Origin: Xanthomonas pisi DSM 18956 | GTDB lineage: Bacteria > Pseudomonadota > Gammaproteobacteria > Xanthomonadales > Xanthomonadaceae | Reading direction: 5' to 3' | Assembly: GCF_001010415.1 (NCBI RefSeq) | Contig: NZ_JPLE01000049.1 | Span: 1-64,000 of the forward strand | DNA length: 64,000 nucleotides | Part shown: piece after piece, positions 10,168 to 25,461 of the stretch | Position numbering within the stretch: position 1 is the stretch's first letter | Layout of the letters: each line of letters opens with the position of its first letter | The notes under the pieces: model-generated | The model's input: only the letters and a program-made list of their open reading frames with translations | What the model was told of the DNA's origin: nothing | Databases searched by the model: none | Made by a program: the position numbers and the translations under genes

Positions 10168-11262
10168 ATGGATCAGGAAAAACGTATCGACTCGCTGACC
10201 GGCATTCGCGGGCTGGCTGCGTTGCTGGTTGTCTACGATCACCTAGGCGAAAAAGGCTTTTTTGTCGGTAGCGGCCTGCATCTTGGCGAAATCGGTGTCA
10301 TGGTGTTTTTTACCCTGAGCGGGTTCCTGATGGCCTTTTTATATGGCGACAAGGATCCAAGCCGCCGCGCGATCAGCCGTTATGCAATCTCCAGATTCGC
10401 GCGCATTGCACCTGCCTATCTGACGATCGTCATCTTCTCGTATTTCATTTACTCGCTGATCGACCCGCATTTCGTCTATTCCATCGACAACAGCAACCTG
10501 CTGCGGCATCTGCTGTTCTCGGGCAATGTCTCTGCGCTTTGGAGTATCCCGCCGGAAGTGCAGTTCTATGCAATCTTCATCGGGTTATGGATGTCCCTGC
10601 ATGCCTTGCGCATCAAGGGCAACGCCGCGTTGCTGATCGTGGCGCTGGCGCTCGTGGTTGTTCTGGTCACTTATCGCGCCCAATTGCCCGGCACCTTTGT
10701 GGGCTCAAAGATCCATTACTTTTTCTCCGGCGTGTTGCTGGGACTGGTCCGTAGCCAGGTGACCGCCACGACAGGCATGACGGCCTTGACCTGCGTGCAG
10801 GCGGCAGCCGCCGCCTTGGTCCTGCTGGTCTTCAGCGGCGTGATCACGCTCGAACTGGGTACTGCGCGCGAGCTCTACCTGGATCTGGAAACCGCCGGAT
10901 TCGCAGGACTCTTTGTCTTCCTGTTTTCATTCGATACGCGACTGAGCACACTCTTGCTGGGCAATCGCATCATCCGCATCTGCGGGGACTGCAGCTTTTC
11001 GATGTATCTGCTGAATGTGCCACTGATATACGTCGCGCTCTCCCTGCTCGGTAACCGCCCCCTGCAGCCGATGCTGGCACTACCGGTACTGCTGGCGATC
11101 GTGGCCGCCGCGTGGTTGATGTACAGATTGCTCGAAGTGCCGGCCAACACCTTGCTGCGTCGTCTGGGAACGCGACTGTTGCGCCAGCCACCAGCCACCC
11201 TGGCCGTGCATGCGCCCGCCATTGCAGCAACTTCCATACCGGTTGCCGACCCGCTGCACTGA
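10168..11262 (+). CDS. Membrane acyltransferase, acyltransferase-3/OafA type (copy 2)
   Basis: This 364-residue protein is a paralogue of the gene immediately upstream. It shares the start (QEKRIDSLTGIRGLAALLVV, then DHLGEKGF), the FFTLSGFLMAFLYGDK block, SRFARIAPAYL and GNVSALWSIPPEVQFY, and differs most in loops and in the C-terminal tail. It is predicted to have about ten membrane helices and to acylate an envelope carbohydrate, as far as the family tells. Tandem duplication followed by divergence is the simplest origin. A 228-base gap separates the copies, so each may have its own promoter. Confidence 0.85.
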   Translation: MDQEKRIDSLTGIRGLAALLVVYDHLGEKGFFVGSGLHLGEIGVMVFFTLSGFLMAFLYGDKDPSRRAISRYAISRFARIAPAYLTIVIFSYFIYSLIDPHFVYSIDNSNLLRHLLFSGNVSALWSIPPEVQFYAIFIGLWMSLHALRIKGNAALLIVALALVVVLVTYRAQLPGTFVGSKIHYFFSGVLLGLVRSQVTATTGMTALTCVQAAAAALVLLVFSGVITLELGTARELYLDLETAGFAGLFVFLFSFDTRLSTLLLGNRIIRICGDCSFSMYLLNVPLIYVALSLLGNRPLQPMLALPVLLAIVAAAWLMYRLLEVPANTLLRRLGTRLLRQPPATLAVHAPAIAATSIPVADPLH

Positions 11263-11387
11263 GCTGTGCCTCACCTGCAACGAGGCCGGTGCATCGCATA
11301 AGAATGCGCATTGGCCGCTGCCCGATGATTCCCCTCAAGAGTGGCGGTCACAGGCCGACAATACATGCATCGTTCCGAGGAGCCTCC

Positions 11388-12116
11388 ATGGGCATCCTGA
11401 TCTACCTGGTGCCTGCTTTCGCACTCTGGGCGCTCATCGCCACGGGGCTGGCGTACGTGCGTGGGCGCCAGCTCAACGCCGAGTACGGGCAGCACGCCAG
11501 CACCCAGGACAGTCTTGCGCGCTATCAGGCGGCGCTGTCGCAGCTCAAGGCGCGCGCCGCAGCCACGACGCTGGAGCTGGAATCGCTGCAGCGCAGTTAC
11601 ACCGTGCTCAAGCAGTCGCTGGAGCAGCACGAACAAAGCGCCGTTGAACAGCAGGGCGCGGACGCGCCCGAGCAAGTGATCCCGATGGTCATGGTGCAAC
11701 AGCTGGATATCGCCAACGAGATCGGAACGCTGTTTGCCCATGTGGCGCGCGTCGCCCGCAGCCTGCGCCGCTACAGCGCCTATAGCCGCGGTCACACTGC
11801 GCCCGAGCCCAGCACCGCACGCTACGACCTGCATTGGCTGGCCGACTGCCTGCACAGTTTCGACCAGATCGGCCATGCGTTGGTACGCGGCAATATCGCC
11901 GCATTGATCACCGCGTGCCAGGATTTGCTCTCGATGTACGAGCACTATCTGAAGGACGGCTCCGGCTACAACAGCCGCGACACCTTCCAGCGCCTGAGCA
12001 GCGACGTGCCGTTGTCGGAGGCCACCGACGCCATCCGCTCGATCATCGTCAAGGCGACGCTGGCGCAGGATGTGCAGGACGCAGTGCAGGACGATGCGGT
12101 GGCAGTGGCGCAGTGA
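11388..12116 (+). CDS. Membrane-anchored coiled-coil protein of unknown function
   Basis: I do not recognise this 242-residue protein. It starts with one hydrophobic segment (ILIYLVPAFALWALIATGLAY, trimmed here to its core), then a charged, Ala/Gln/Leu-rich region (about residues 35-95) likely to form a coiled coil. A more globular C-terminal half follows, with DLHWLADCLHSFDQIGHAL and DLLSMYEHYLKDGSGY. The likely topology is one N-terminal inner-membrane anchor with a cytoplasmic body. The ATG was chosen because GAGGAG lies just upstream; the frame stays open further back but overlaps the acyltransferase gene. The stop codon runs directly into a heptamer repeat array. Confidence 0.7.
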   Translation: MGILIYLVPAFALWALIATGLAYVRGRQLNAEYGQHASTQDSLARYQAALSQLKARAAATTLELESLQRSYTVLKQSLEQHEQSAVEQQGADAPEQVIPMVMVQQLDIANEIGTLFAHVARVARSLRRYSAYSRGHTAPEPSTARYDLHWLADCLHSFDQIGHALVRGNIAALITACQDLLSMYEHYLKDGSGYNSRDTFQRLSSDVPLSEATDAIRSIIVKATLAQDVQDAVQDDAVAVAQ

Positions 12117-12163
12117 ATCGGGAATCGGGAATCGGGAATCGGGAATCGGGAATCGGGAATCGT
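12115..12163 (+). repeat. Tandem heptamer array, seven GAATCGG units
   Basis: Six perfect copies of GAATCGG are followed by one GAATCGT. The first unit overlaps the last two bases of the upstream TGA stop codon. Related heptamer tracts occur in three other intergenic places in this window, and the flank TCGTAAGAGC recurs at the tract between rpsR and rplI. Confidence 0.9.
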
Positions 12164-12242
12164 AAGAGCGTGTGTGCCGCTAACCGTGCAGTCAACGCGT
12201 GCGCATGGATGGATGGCCTTCAAGCCGCGCTTCGCTGGCGCA

Positions 12243-12274
12243 ACAAAAACGCGCCGTTATCGGCGCGTTTTTGT
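12243..12274. terminator. Bidirectional intrinsic terminator
   Basis: AAAAACGCGCCG and CGGCGCGTTTTT form a 12-base perfect stem around a TTAT loop, with two further pairs at the base. The A-run on one side and T-run on the other make it functional in both directions. It sits between two convergent genes, the coiled-coil protein gene and the dehydrogenase gene. Confidence 0.88.
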
Positions 12275-12288
12275 CTGTGCGTCCAGCA

Positions 12289-14760
12289 CTAATGTTGCGG
12301 TAAGGCATAGGCGATCAACGCGTCGCCTGCCGGGGTTTCCATGAAGTGGTGGCCGCCGGCCATGATCACCAGATATTCGCGGCCGCCATAGGAGTACACC
12401 ATCGGGTTGGCCTGCCCGCCTGCCGGCAAGCTGGCGTGCCAGAGCTCCTTGCCTGTCGACAGGTCGATGGCGCGGATCAGGTCGTCGGTGGCTGCGGCGA
12501 TGAAGATCAGCCCGCCCGCAGTGACCACCGAGCCACCGTTGTTGGGGGTACCGATCTCGATCGGCAGGCCGGAGCGGATGCCGAACGGGCCATTGCCGCG
12601 CGCACTGCCGAACGGGCGGTCCCACAGCGTCTTGCCGCTGGCCAGATCGATGGCGCGGATGCCGCCATACGGCGGTTCCTTGCACAACAGCTTGGTAAAC
12701 GGCAGCCGCCAGCCGGCGTTGACGTTGATCGCATACGGCGTGCCGGCCTGCGGGTCGCCCGCGCCCTCTGCGCCACCTGCATCGCCGCGCACCTGGTCGC
12801 GCGGCGCCCAGCCCAGCTTGTCGGCCTTGGCACGCGGTACCAGCAGGTTGTAGTTCGGCATGTCGTTGTAGTTGGCCACGATCACGCCGCGACGCGGATC
12901 CACCGCCACGCTGCCCCAATCGGAGCCGCCGTTGTAACCGGGGTATTCGATCGAATGCCGGTCGGCTTCCGGTGGCGTGTAGATGCCCTTGTAGCTGGCC
13001 TTGCGGAACTGGATACGGCACACCAATTGGTCGATCGGGGTCATGCCCCACATATCGCGTTCGGTCAGATCCGGCTTGCGCAACGTGTGATACAGCGAAA
13101 ACGGCTGGGTCTTTGCGCGCATCTGCGGCTCGACGCCACCGGGGGGCACCGCGCGCTCTTCCACGCCAACCAGCGGCTTGCCGGTGCGTCGATCCAGCAC
13201 ATACAGCTCGCCCTGCTTGCTCGGCAGCAAGACCGCCGGCACGTTGACGCCGTCCTTGGGGAAGTCGATCAGGCTCGGCTGCGAACCCAGGTCGTAGTCC
13301 CAGGCATCGATATGCGTGGTCTGGAAATTCCACACCGGCTTGCCGGTGGTGACATCCAGCGCCACCAGCGAGGTGGCGTAGCGATTCTCCTGCGGCGTGC
13401 GCGAGCTGCTCCAGTAATCGGCGGTGGAGTTGCCCATCGGCAGGTACACATAGCCCAGCTGTTCGTCGGCCGCGGCGGTGGTCCACATGTTCGGCGTGCC
13501 ACGCGTCCAGCTCTGGCCCGGCGGCGGCGCGCCATTCCAGTCCGGATGCGTCATGTCCCAGGCCCAGCGCAACGTTCCGGTCACCGCATCGAAACCTTCG
13601 ATCACGCCGGACGGCTCGTAGCGTTTCTGACCATCGAGCACCTGATGACCGGTGACGACCACTCCGCGCACGATCGCCGGCGGCGAATTGATCGACACAT
13701 AGCCAGGCGGCGTGGCGCCCATGCCCACCGTGATGTCCACCTGCCCATTGCTGCCGAAGTCCGGGCACAGCTGACCATTGCGTGCATCCAGCGCGATCAG
13801 TCGTCCATCCAGCGTGCCTTCGATCACGCGCGTGCGGCACAGCGCCGAATCAGCGCTTGCGGTCTCGGCAGCGCCAGACGTGGCCGCGGCCGGCACCTCG
13901 TAATACGACACGCCACGGCACGCGGCGGTATATGGAATCGCCTCGTCCTTGACCTTGGGGTCGTAGCGCCAGCGCTGCTTGCCGCTGGACGCATCCAGCG
14001 CAATCACCTGGTTGCGCGCCGTACACAGGTACAGGCTGTCGCCCACCTTCAACGGCGTGGTTTCCGCGCCCCAGCGCTTGCCTGGCAGATCACCGCTGTG
14101 GAAGACCCACGCTTGCTCCAGCTGTGCGACGTTGTCGCGGTTGATCTGCTGCAGCGGCGAATAGCGCTGACCTGCCTGGCTACGCCCGTATGCGGCCCAA
14201 TCGCCATCGGCGGGCGCGTTGGCCGGTTGCACATCGGTCGTTGCAGACGCTGCCGGTGCATCGCCATTGATCAGGCCACCGACCATCCCTGCAGCATGAG
14301 CCGGCGCGCCATCGGCCTCGGTCACCCCATGCGGCATGAACGCAAGCGCAAACGCGACCACAAACACTGCCGCCAGCACACTTGCCACGCTGCGCGACAC
14401 CGCGCGCGATACCGGGCGTTGCAGCTTGGGCAACAGCAGCGCAAGCACCAACGCCAGTCCGACGATCAGCCCCAGGCGCGGTACCCAGCGCCAGTAATCG
14501 CTGCCCGACTCCCACCATGTCCAGAGCAGCGAGCCGGCCACCACCGCTGCAAACCACCACGCGCCCGCATTGCGGCCACGCAACAGCAACACGCCTGAAA
14601 TCAGCATCGCCGCACCTGCCGGTGCGTAGTACCAGGAGCCACCCAGCGCGGCCAACCACACGCCACCGGCCAGCAACGCCGCACCCAGTACGGCAATCAC
14701 GCCTCCCAGGATCGCGAGCGCCCAATGGCCGCGACCGGAAGGACGATCCACATTCGTCAT
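12289..14760 (-). CDS. gcd: Membrane-bound PQQ-dependent dehydrogenase, glucose (Gcd) type
   Basis: This 823-residue protein has five predicted N-terminal membrane helices (about residues 10-145) and a periplasmic eight-bladed quinoprotein propeller. It oxidises a sugar or related alcohol with PQQ and passes electrons to ubiquinone. Family marks include the opening WAAYGRSQAGQRYSPL, the blades with CTARNQVIALD and SGKQRWRYDP, TRGTPNMWT, DMWGMTPIDQLVCRI, and a C-terminal LVIMAGGHHF. Glucose dehydrogenase is the likeliest identity. Membrane quinate/shikimate dehydrogenases share the architecture and are not excluded. No PQQ synthesis gene is in the window. The gene ends at a terminator shared with its convergent neighbour. 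Confidence 0.78.
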   Translation of the reverse strand: MTNVDRPSGRGHWALAILGGVIAVLGAALLAGGVWLAALGGSWYYAPAGAAMLISGVLLLRGRNAGAWWFAAVVAGSLLWTWWESGSDYWRWVPRLGLIVGLALVLALLLPKLQRPVSRAVSRSVASVLAAVFVVAFALAFMPHGVTEADGAPAHAAGMVGGLINGDAPAASATTDVQPANAPADGDWAAYGRSQAGQRYSPLQQINRDNVAQLEQAWVFHSGDLPGKRWGAETTPLKVGDSLYLCTARNQVIALDASSGKQRWRYDPKVKDEAIPYTAACRGVSYYEVPAAATSGAAETASADSALCRTRVIEGTLDGRLIALDARNGQLCPDFGSNGQVDITVGMGATPPGYVSINSPPAIVRGVVVTGHQVLDGQKRYEPSGVIEGFDAVTGTLRWAWDMTHPDWNGAPPPGQSWTRGTPNMWTTAAADEQLGYVYLPMGNSTADYWSSSRTPQENRYATSLVALDVTTGKPVWNFQTTHIDAWDYDLGSQPSLIDFPKDGVNVPAVLLPSKQGELYVLDRRTGKPLVGVEERAVPPGGVEPQMRAKTQPFSLYHTLRKPDLTERDMWGMTPIDQLVCRIQFRKASYKGIYTPPEADRHSIEYPGYNGGSDWGSVAVDPRRGVIVANYNDMPNYNLLVPRAKADKLGWAPRDQVRGDAGGAEGAGDPQAGTPYAINVNAGWRLPFTKLLCKEPPYGGIRAIDLASGKTLWDRPFGSARGNGPFGIRSGLPIEIGTPNNGGSVVTAGGLIFIAAATDDLIRAIDLSTGKELWHASLPAGGQANPMVYSYGGREYLVIMAGGHHFMETPAGDALIAYALPQH

Positions 14761-14931
14761 CAGTTGTTCCTCTTCGACTCAGCGGCGACGCAACGCCGCC
14801 GCACCGCCACTTACCTTCGACCCGCACCGGTGAAAGCACCGCGTTTTTCGCGGAGATGACGCGTAAACACTGCGTTGCACATGTCATCGCGTGCAACAAA
14901 CCGAGCATGCAAAAAAATGAAACGCAAAAAA

Positions 14932-14952
14932 AACGCCGGCATTGCCGGCGTT
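14932..14952 (-). terminator. Intrinsic terminator of gyrA
   Basis: AACGCCGGC and GCCGGCGTT form a nine-base perfect stem with a three-base loop. On the minus strand it is followed by a run of eight T, which fits an intrinsic terminator 32 bases after the gyrA stop. Confidence 0.9.
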
Positions 14953-14983
14953 TTCGTTCAACTGCAGCGATGACACTACATGA

Positions 14984-17692
<2,709 letters not shown>

Positions 17693-17902
17693 TCGGGTTC
17701 CGTATGTGAGGTGGCGGGCGAGCCGGAAAGCCGCGTCGGGGGCGCCTTAGTCACAGGCTGCCGACCCCACGCTCCCGCCGATCGATTCAAGCCCCGGATT
17801 GTACCACGAAGGGGCTTCCCGACACCGTCGCTTTACGGCCAGAAACAAGCACTTGCGGGGATTTTGGCGGGACGTTGGCGGCAACCTTGCCGCCGGTCCG
17901 GC

Positions 17903-18967
17903 TCAGCTGCCGAACGCGGCCTGCATTCGGGCCGGATCGGGGTGCTCGATCACCCCCCGCTCGGTGACGATGGCATCGATCAGCGCCCCCGGGGTGACGT
18001 CGAACACCGGGTTCCAGGCATGGATGCCCTCGGCCACCGTCCGCACCCCGCCCACGCCGAACAACTCGGCTGGATCGCGCTGTTCGATATCGATCTGATC
18101 GCCATCGCTGGTGGCCATGTCCACCGTCGACGACGGTGCCACCACCATGAACTTGACCCCGTGGTGGCGTGCAGCAATGGCCAGCTGATAGGTGCCGATC
18201 TTGTTGGCGGTATCGCCGTTGGCGCAGATACGGTCCGCACCGACGATCACCCACTGCACCAGGCCGGATTTCATCAAGTGCGCGGCCGCCGAATCGGCGA
18301 TCAGGGTGGCATCGATGCCGTCCTGCTGCAGTTCCCACACGGTCAGGCGCGCGCCCTGCAGCCAGGGGCGGGTTTCGCCGGCAAACACCTTGGCAATGCG
18401 TTGCTGCGCCATGCCGGCGCGGATCACGCCCAGCGCAGTGCCGAAACCGGCGGTGGCCAGCGAGCCGGTGTTGCAGTGGGTGAGCACGCCGCTACCCGGC
18501 GCGATCAGCCCGGCACCGAGCGCGCCCATGTGGCGATTGGCGGCCAGGTCTTCGTCGGCGATGGCCTGCGCTTCGCGTGCGAGCACCGCGCGCCAGTCGG
18601 CACCGGCTGCGCCCAGTACCCGGCGCATGCGCATCAATGCCCAGGCCAGGTTGACCGCGGTCGGGCGCGCGGCATTGAGCCGCAACAGCGCCGGCTCGAG
18701 TTTCTGCAAGGCCGCACCGCCATCGTCGGCAGCGATATCGCGCGCAGCCAACACCACGCCCCACCCGGCCGCGATACCGATCGCCGGCGCACCGCGCACG
18801 GCCAGCGAATGGATGGCTTCGGCCACTGCATCGCTGGTGTCGCAGCGCACATGCTCCACCACGAAAGGCAGCTTGCGTTGGTCGAGCAATTCCAGGGCAT
18901 CGCCGGTCCACAACAGGGGGCGAATGTGGTCGTAGCGGGCGTAATCGATATGGGCGCTGTCGTTCAT
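17903..18967 (-). CDS. mtnA: S-methyl-5-thioribose-1-phosphate isomerase MtnA
   Basis: MtnA isomerises methylthioribose-1-phosphate to methylthioribulose-1-phosphate in methionine salvage. The 354-residue protein shows [15 protein letters not shown] near residue 60, [12 protein letters not shown] with the catalytic cysteine, and [18 protein letters not shown] with the catalytic aspartate, all diagnostic of MtnA as against the related eIF2B subunits. No other salvage gene is adjacent. A 210-base gap separates it from gyrA, which is transcribed in the same direction. Confidence 0.95.
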   Translation of the reverse strand: MNDSAHIDYARYDHIRPLLWTGDALELLDQRKLPFVVEHVRCDTSDAVAEAIHSLAVRGAPAIGIAAGWGVVLAARDIAADDGGAALQKLEPALLRLNAARPTAVNLAWALMRMRRVLGAAGADWRAVLAREAQAIADEDLAANRHMGALGAGLIAPGSGVLTHCNTGSLATAGFGTALGVIRAGMAQQRIAKVFAGETRPWLQGARLTVWELQQDGIDATLIADSAAAHLMKSGLVQWVIVGADRICANGDTANKIGTYQLAIAARHHGVKFMVVAPSSTVDMATSDGDQIDIEQRDPAELFGVGGVRTVAEGIHAWNPVFDVTPGALIDAIVTERGVIEHPDPARMQAAFGS

Positions 18968-19395
18968 GGCCCTATTGTAAGGCGCGCGGGCAGCCCAGTC
19001 AGTGGACCGGCCTTGCTCAGCCCGTCGTCCTGGTGCAGCAAAGCGTCAAGTGCAAGAGCCTGGTTGATCGAGGGAGCGGTGCCCTCGCCACGCCGCAAGT
19101 ACGTCCATGTGGGCTCGGTGGCGGCATCCATGCCGCCACACGGTCCCGCAAGCGGCCAGGGCACCACACCAGACAGTGCTGGTTGTTTTAGAAAGCCATG
19201 CGCGCGGACCATCGCGACAGGCCCTTGTCCGCCCACCGTCGCGAGACCTAAGCGCAAGGACGTACTTGCAGCGTGTCCCGCGACGGTGGGCGGGCAAGAG
19301 CCTTGCAGCCAAACCACAGATCAGCCGCCATGTGCGGCGAACGCCGAGATTCTTCACCCGGCAATGGACCAACACGCAGCAGCTTCGACAGCCGC
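18968..19395. other. Gene-poor spacer containing a long inverted repeat
   Basis: This stretch between mtnA and the DUF3011 gene has no supported gene. Short frames on both strands lack start signals and their translations look like shadow sequence. Its main content is a pair of 20-base arms at 19224-19243 and 19279-19298, described separately. Confidence 0.5.
19224..19298. repeat. Long inverted repeat, 20-base arms with 35-base loop
   Basis: The left arm CTTGTCCGCCCACCGTCGCG and the right arm CGCGACGGTGGGCGGGCAAG pair over 20 positions with one mismatch (a G-T wobble in RNA). Neither side carries a T-run, so it is not a classic terminator. It resembles a dispersed intergenic element and not a gene part. 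Confidence 0.75.
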
Positions 19396-20079
19396 TCAGT
19401 CGACGATGAACTCGGCGCGACAGCCGTCGTTGACCCACACCCCGTCGCGGCTCCAACCCCAGGTCTGGCCCTCAACGCACGGCGTCCGGGACATCTGCCG
19501 GCCCAGGCGCACCTTGCGCTCCACCGACACCCCGCAGGTGCGGCGTGCGCTCTTCTTCGATTCGCAGGTGACCATGCGCGGCACCGCCACGAAACCGGAC
19601 CCATCTTCGGCACCGACTTCGAACTCGCCGTCGCAACCGCGCGACACCCAGATTTCGTTACGGCGCGTGCCCCAAGTGCGGCCTTCCTTGCACGGCCACA
19701 TCGAGCGCTGACGCAACAGGCGTACCGGCGCGCCGCGCAGCACCACCGGGCACGCCACCTTGCCGCCATTGGAATCGCAGCGCACGACGCGCCGCATTAA
19801 TGCCGCAACCGGCGCGGTGCTGGCGAATTCGGCACGGCAGCCCTGCTCCACCCACACACCATCCCGGTCGACATCCCATTCGCTGCCGCGGATACAGCTG
19901 GTTTCGGAGAGCTGACGGACCAACTGCACGCCGCTGGCGACCTCCATCGCGCAATGCACGCGGGCCATGTCCTTGGATTCGCAACGCACCACGCCCGAGC
20001 CCCGCTCGGCGGCACGCGCATCAGCGAGCATCAGCAGCGGCAGGCACCACAAACCGCATAAGCTGATCAGCCACTTCAT
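19396..20079 (-). CDS. Secreted protein with three DUF3011-type repeats
   Basis: The chosen ATG gives a 227-residue protein beginning MKWLISLCGLWCLPLLMLADARAAE, split here only by its typical signal-peptide regions (basic start, hydrophobic core, AXA-like cleavage near residue 22). The mature part has three repeats of about 60-65 residues. Each has a VxCxS start, a second cysteine, a W-C-x-EG-x-TWG or related motif, and an end of the form VWVxxGCxAEF. This is the DUF3011 pattern. The paired cysteines suggest disulfides in the periplasm or outside the cell. The function is unknown. No operon partner is visible. Confidence 0.8.
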   Translation of the reverse strand: MKWLISLCGLWCLPLLMLADARAAERGSGVVRCESKDMARVHCAMEVASGVQLVRQLSETSCIRGSEWDVDRDGVWVEQGCRAEFASTAPVAALMRRVVRCDSNGGKVACPVVLRGAPVRLLRQRSMWPCKEGRTWGTRRNEIWVSRGCDGEFEVGAEDGSGFVAVPRMVTCESKKSARRTCGVSVERKVRLGRQMSRTPCVEGQTWGWSRDGVWVNDGCRAEFIVD

Positions 20080-20523
20080 GCCAACAATCCTCACCCGAAA
20101 CGATCGACGTCGCGCCCCCGTGGACGTGAAGATGAGAGCATCATCGATGTGAAGATAGCAATACGGCGGCGATGACAACGGCATGGCAGCATCACGCCGT
20201 CGTCCTTGTCGCGTTGCCGGGCGCGGGCGGTCTTGCCTGCACGGAATGGGTTGCACCGGACTGGATCTGCGCCGTGATCGGTGCCGGCCCACTGCGGCCT
20301 ACCGCAACGCGACAACTGCATTCGCGCATTGGATCAGGAGCGACCAAGAATGCCTGGCAAGTCGTCGTCCGGTGGGCGTGGACAGTGCGCTCGAACCGGG
20401 GTGACGCGCGCAGCGGGCAATACGCACCGCGCCGAGGACCACCTACAACCCGCCTGACGATGGGCGCAACCCGTTCATTGGCCGCTCTCGGCGCCTGCTA
20501 CGCCGCCACTGCCTGCCAACACA
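20080..20523. other. Intergenic region upstream of the DUF3011 gene
   Basis: The region separates the DUF3011 gene start from the end of epmA, both on the minus strand. It presumably carries the DUF3011 promoter. Frames here are short or run on into epmA antisense, and no gene or repeat is supported. Confidence 0.45.
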
Positions 20524-24314
<3,791 letters not shown>

Positions 24315-25439
24315 GTGTCGTTGCCCGTCTCGCGCCGTTCGTTTCTCAGCCTTGCCACCTCTGGCGTGGCGGTTTCCGCATTGGGGCTGGCACCCGCGGC
24401 CGAGGCGGCCCGCAAGCGCGCAGCGGCGCCGGCAACGCCTGGCGTGGCCGCTGCGGCTGGCACGGTGTACCTCAATCTCAACGAACACCCGCTTGGGCCC
24501 GCTCCGGCGGCGCTGGATGCCGCAACGCGGTCGCTGGCGCGGTCGGGCCGCTACCTGCTGGAGATGGAGCAGGACCTGCGCAATCTGATGACCGGCGAGC
24601 TGCAGCTGCCCAACGACCACCTGGCGTTGTTTCCCGGCTCCAGGGATGCGCTCAACCGCGCCAGCAACCTGTTCACCTCTGCGCGCGCCGGCCTGGTGGT
24701 GGCAGACCCGAGCTTCGACCCGGCGATCGAAAGCGCCACTGCCCGCGGCGTACCGGTGCGCAAGGTGCCGCTGCGTGCCGACGGCGCGCACGACGTCAAG
24801 GCGATGGCCAAGGCCGACCCCACCGCCGGCCTGATCTATCTGTGCAACCCCGGCAATGCCACCGGCAGCATCACCCCGCGCAGCGACATCGAATGGCTGC
24901 TGGCCAACAAGCCGGCCAGCGCGGTGCTGGTGGTCGACGAGGCGTACATCCATTACAGCAACGAACCGTCGGTGGTCGATCTGGTGCGTCAGCGCCAGGA
25001 CCTGATCGTGTTGCGCAGCTTCTCCAAGCTCTACGGCATGGCCGGTCTGCGCCTGGGCGCGGCGCTGGCCCCGCCGGGCCTGCAGACCAAGCTCGCCAGC
25101 TTCGGCAGCAACCCGTTGCCGGTCCCGGCGATGGCCGCCGGCATCGCCAGCCTGCGCGATCCGCAGCTGGTGCAGACCCGGCGCGCCGACAACGCGCGCG
25201 TGCGCGATGAGACCGTCGCCTGGCTCAAGAGCAAGGGCTACACCTGCCTGCCCACGCAAGCGAACTGCTTCATGCTGGACGTCAAGCGCGACGCCGGCGT
25301 GTTTGCCGATTCGATGCAGAAGCAGGGCGTGATCGTCGGCCGCAGCTGGCCGATCTGGCCCAAGCGCGTGCGCGTGAGCGTCGGCACCGAGGCGGAGATG
25401 ATGCGGTTCCGCGAGGCGTTTGGTAAGGCGAAGCGTTGA
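24315..25439 (+). CDS. Exported PLP-dependent aminotransferase, HisC-like, with Tat signal
   Basis: The protein of 374 residues belongs to fold-type I aminotransferases close to histidinol-phosphate aminotransferase. It shows NEHPLGP near residue 56, CNPGNATG, the PLP-contacting Asp208 in VVDEAY, and the Schiff-base Lys238 in SFSKLYGMAGLRLG. It begins with SRRSFLSL followed by a hydrophobic stretch and an AEA-type cleavage area, which fits a twin-arginine signal. It would therefore be folded with cofactor and exported. A cytoplasmic HisC lacks such a leader, and no his genes are nearby. The start is GTG with GGAG upstream. The substrate is unknown. Confidence 0.82.
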   Translation: MSLPVSRRSFLSLATSGVAVSALGLAPAAEAARKRAAAPATPGVAAAAGTVYLNLNEHPLGPAPAALDAATRSLARSGRYLLEMEQDLRNLMTGELQLPNDHLALFPGSRDALNRASNLFTSARAGLVVADPSFDPAIESATARGVPVRKVPLRADGAHDVKAMAKADPTAGLIYLCNPGNATGSITPRSDIEWLLANKPASAVLVVDEAYIHYSNEPSVVDLVRQRQDLIVLRSFSKLYGMAGLRLGAALAPPGLQTKLASFGSNPLPVPAMAAGIASLRDPQLVQTRRADNARVRDETVAWLKSKGYTCLPTQANCFMLDVKRDAGVFADSMQKQGVIVGRSWPIWPKRVRVSVGTEAEMMRFREAFGKAKR

Positions 25440-25461
25440 TCGCGTAGTAAAACGAAGCGCG

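Noticed and set aside
12346-14598. Long rightward frame opposite the PQQ dehydrogenase
   Set aside because: It is a shadow of a clear quinoprotein gene and has no recognisable domains.
18964-19317. Possible 117-residue minus-strand gene after the DUF3011 gene
   Set aside because: There is no ribosome-binding site, it crosses the inverted repeat, and the translation matches no family I know.
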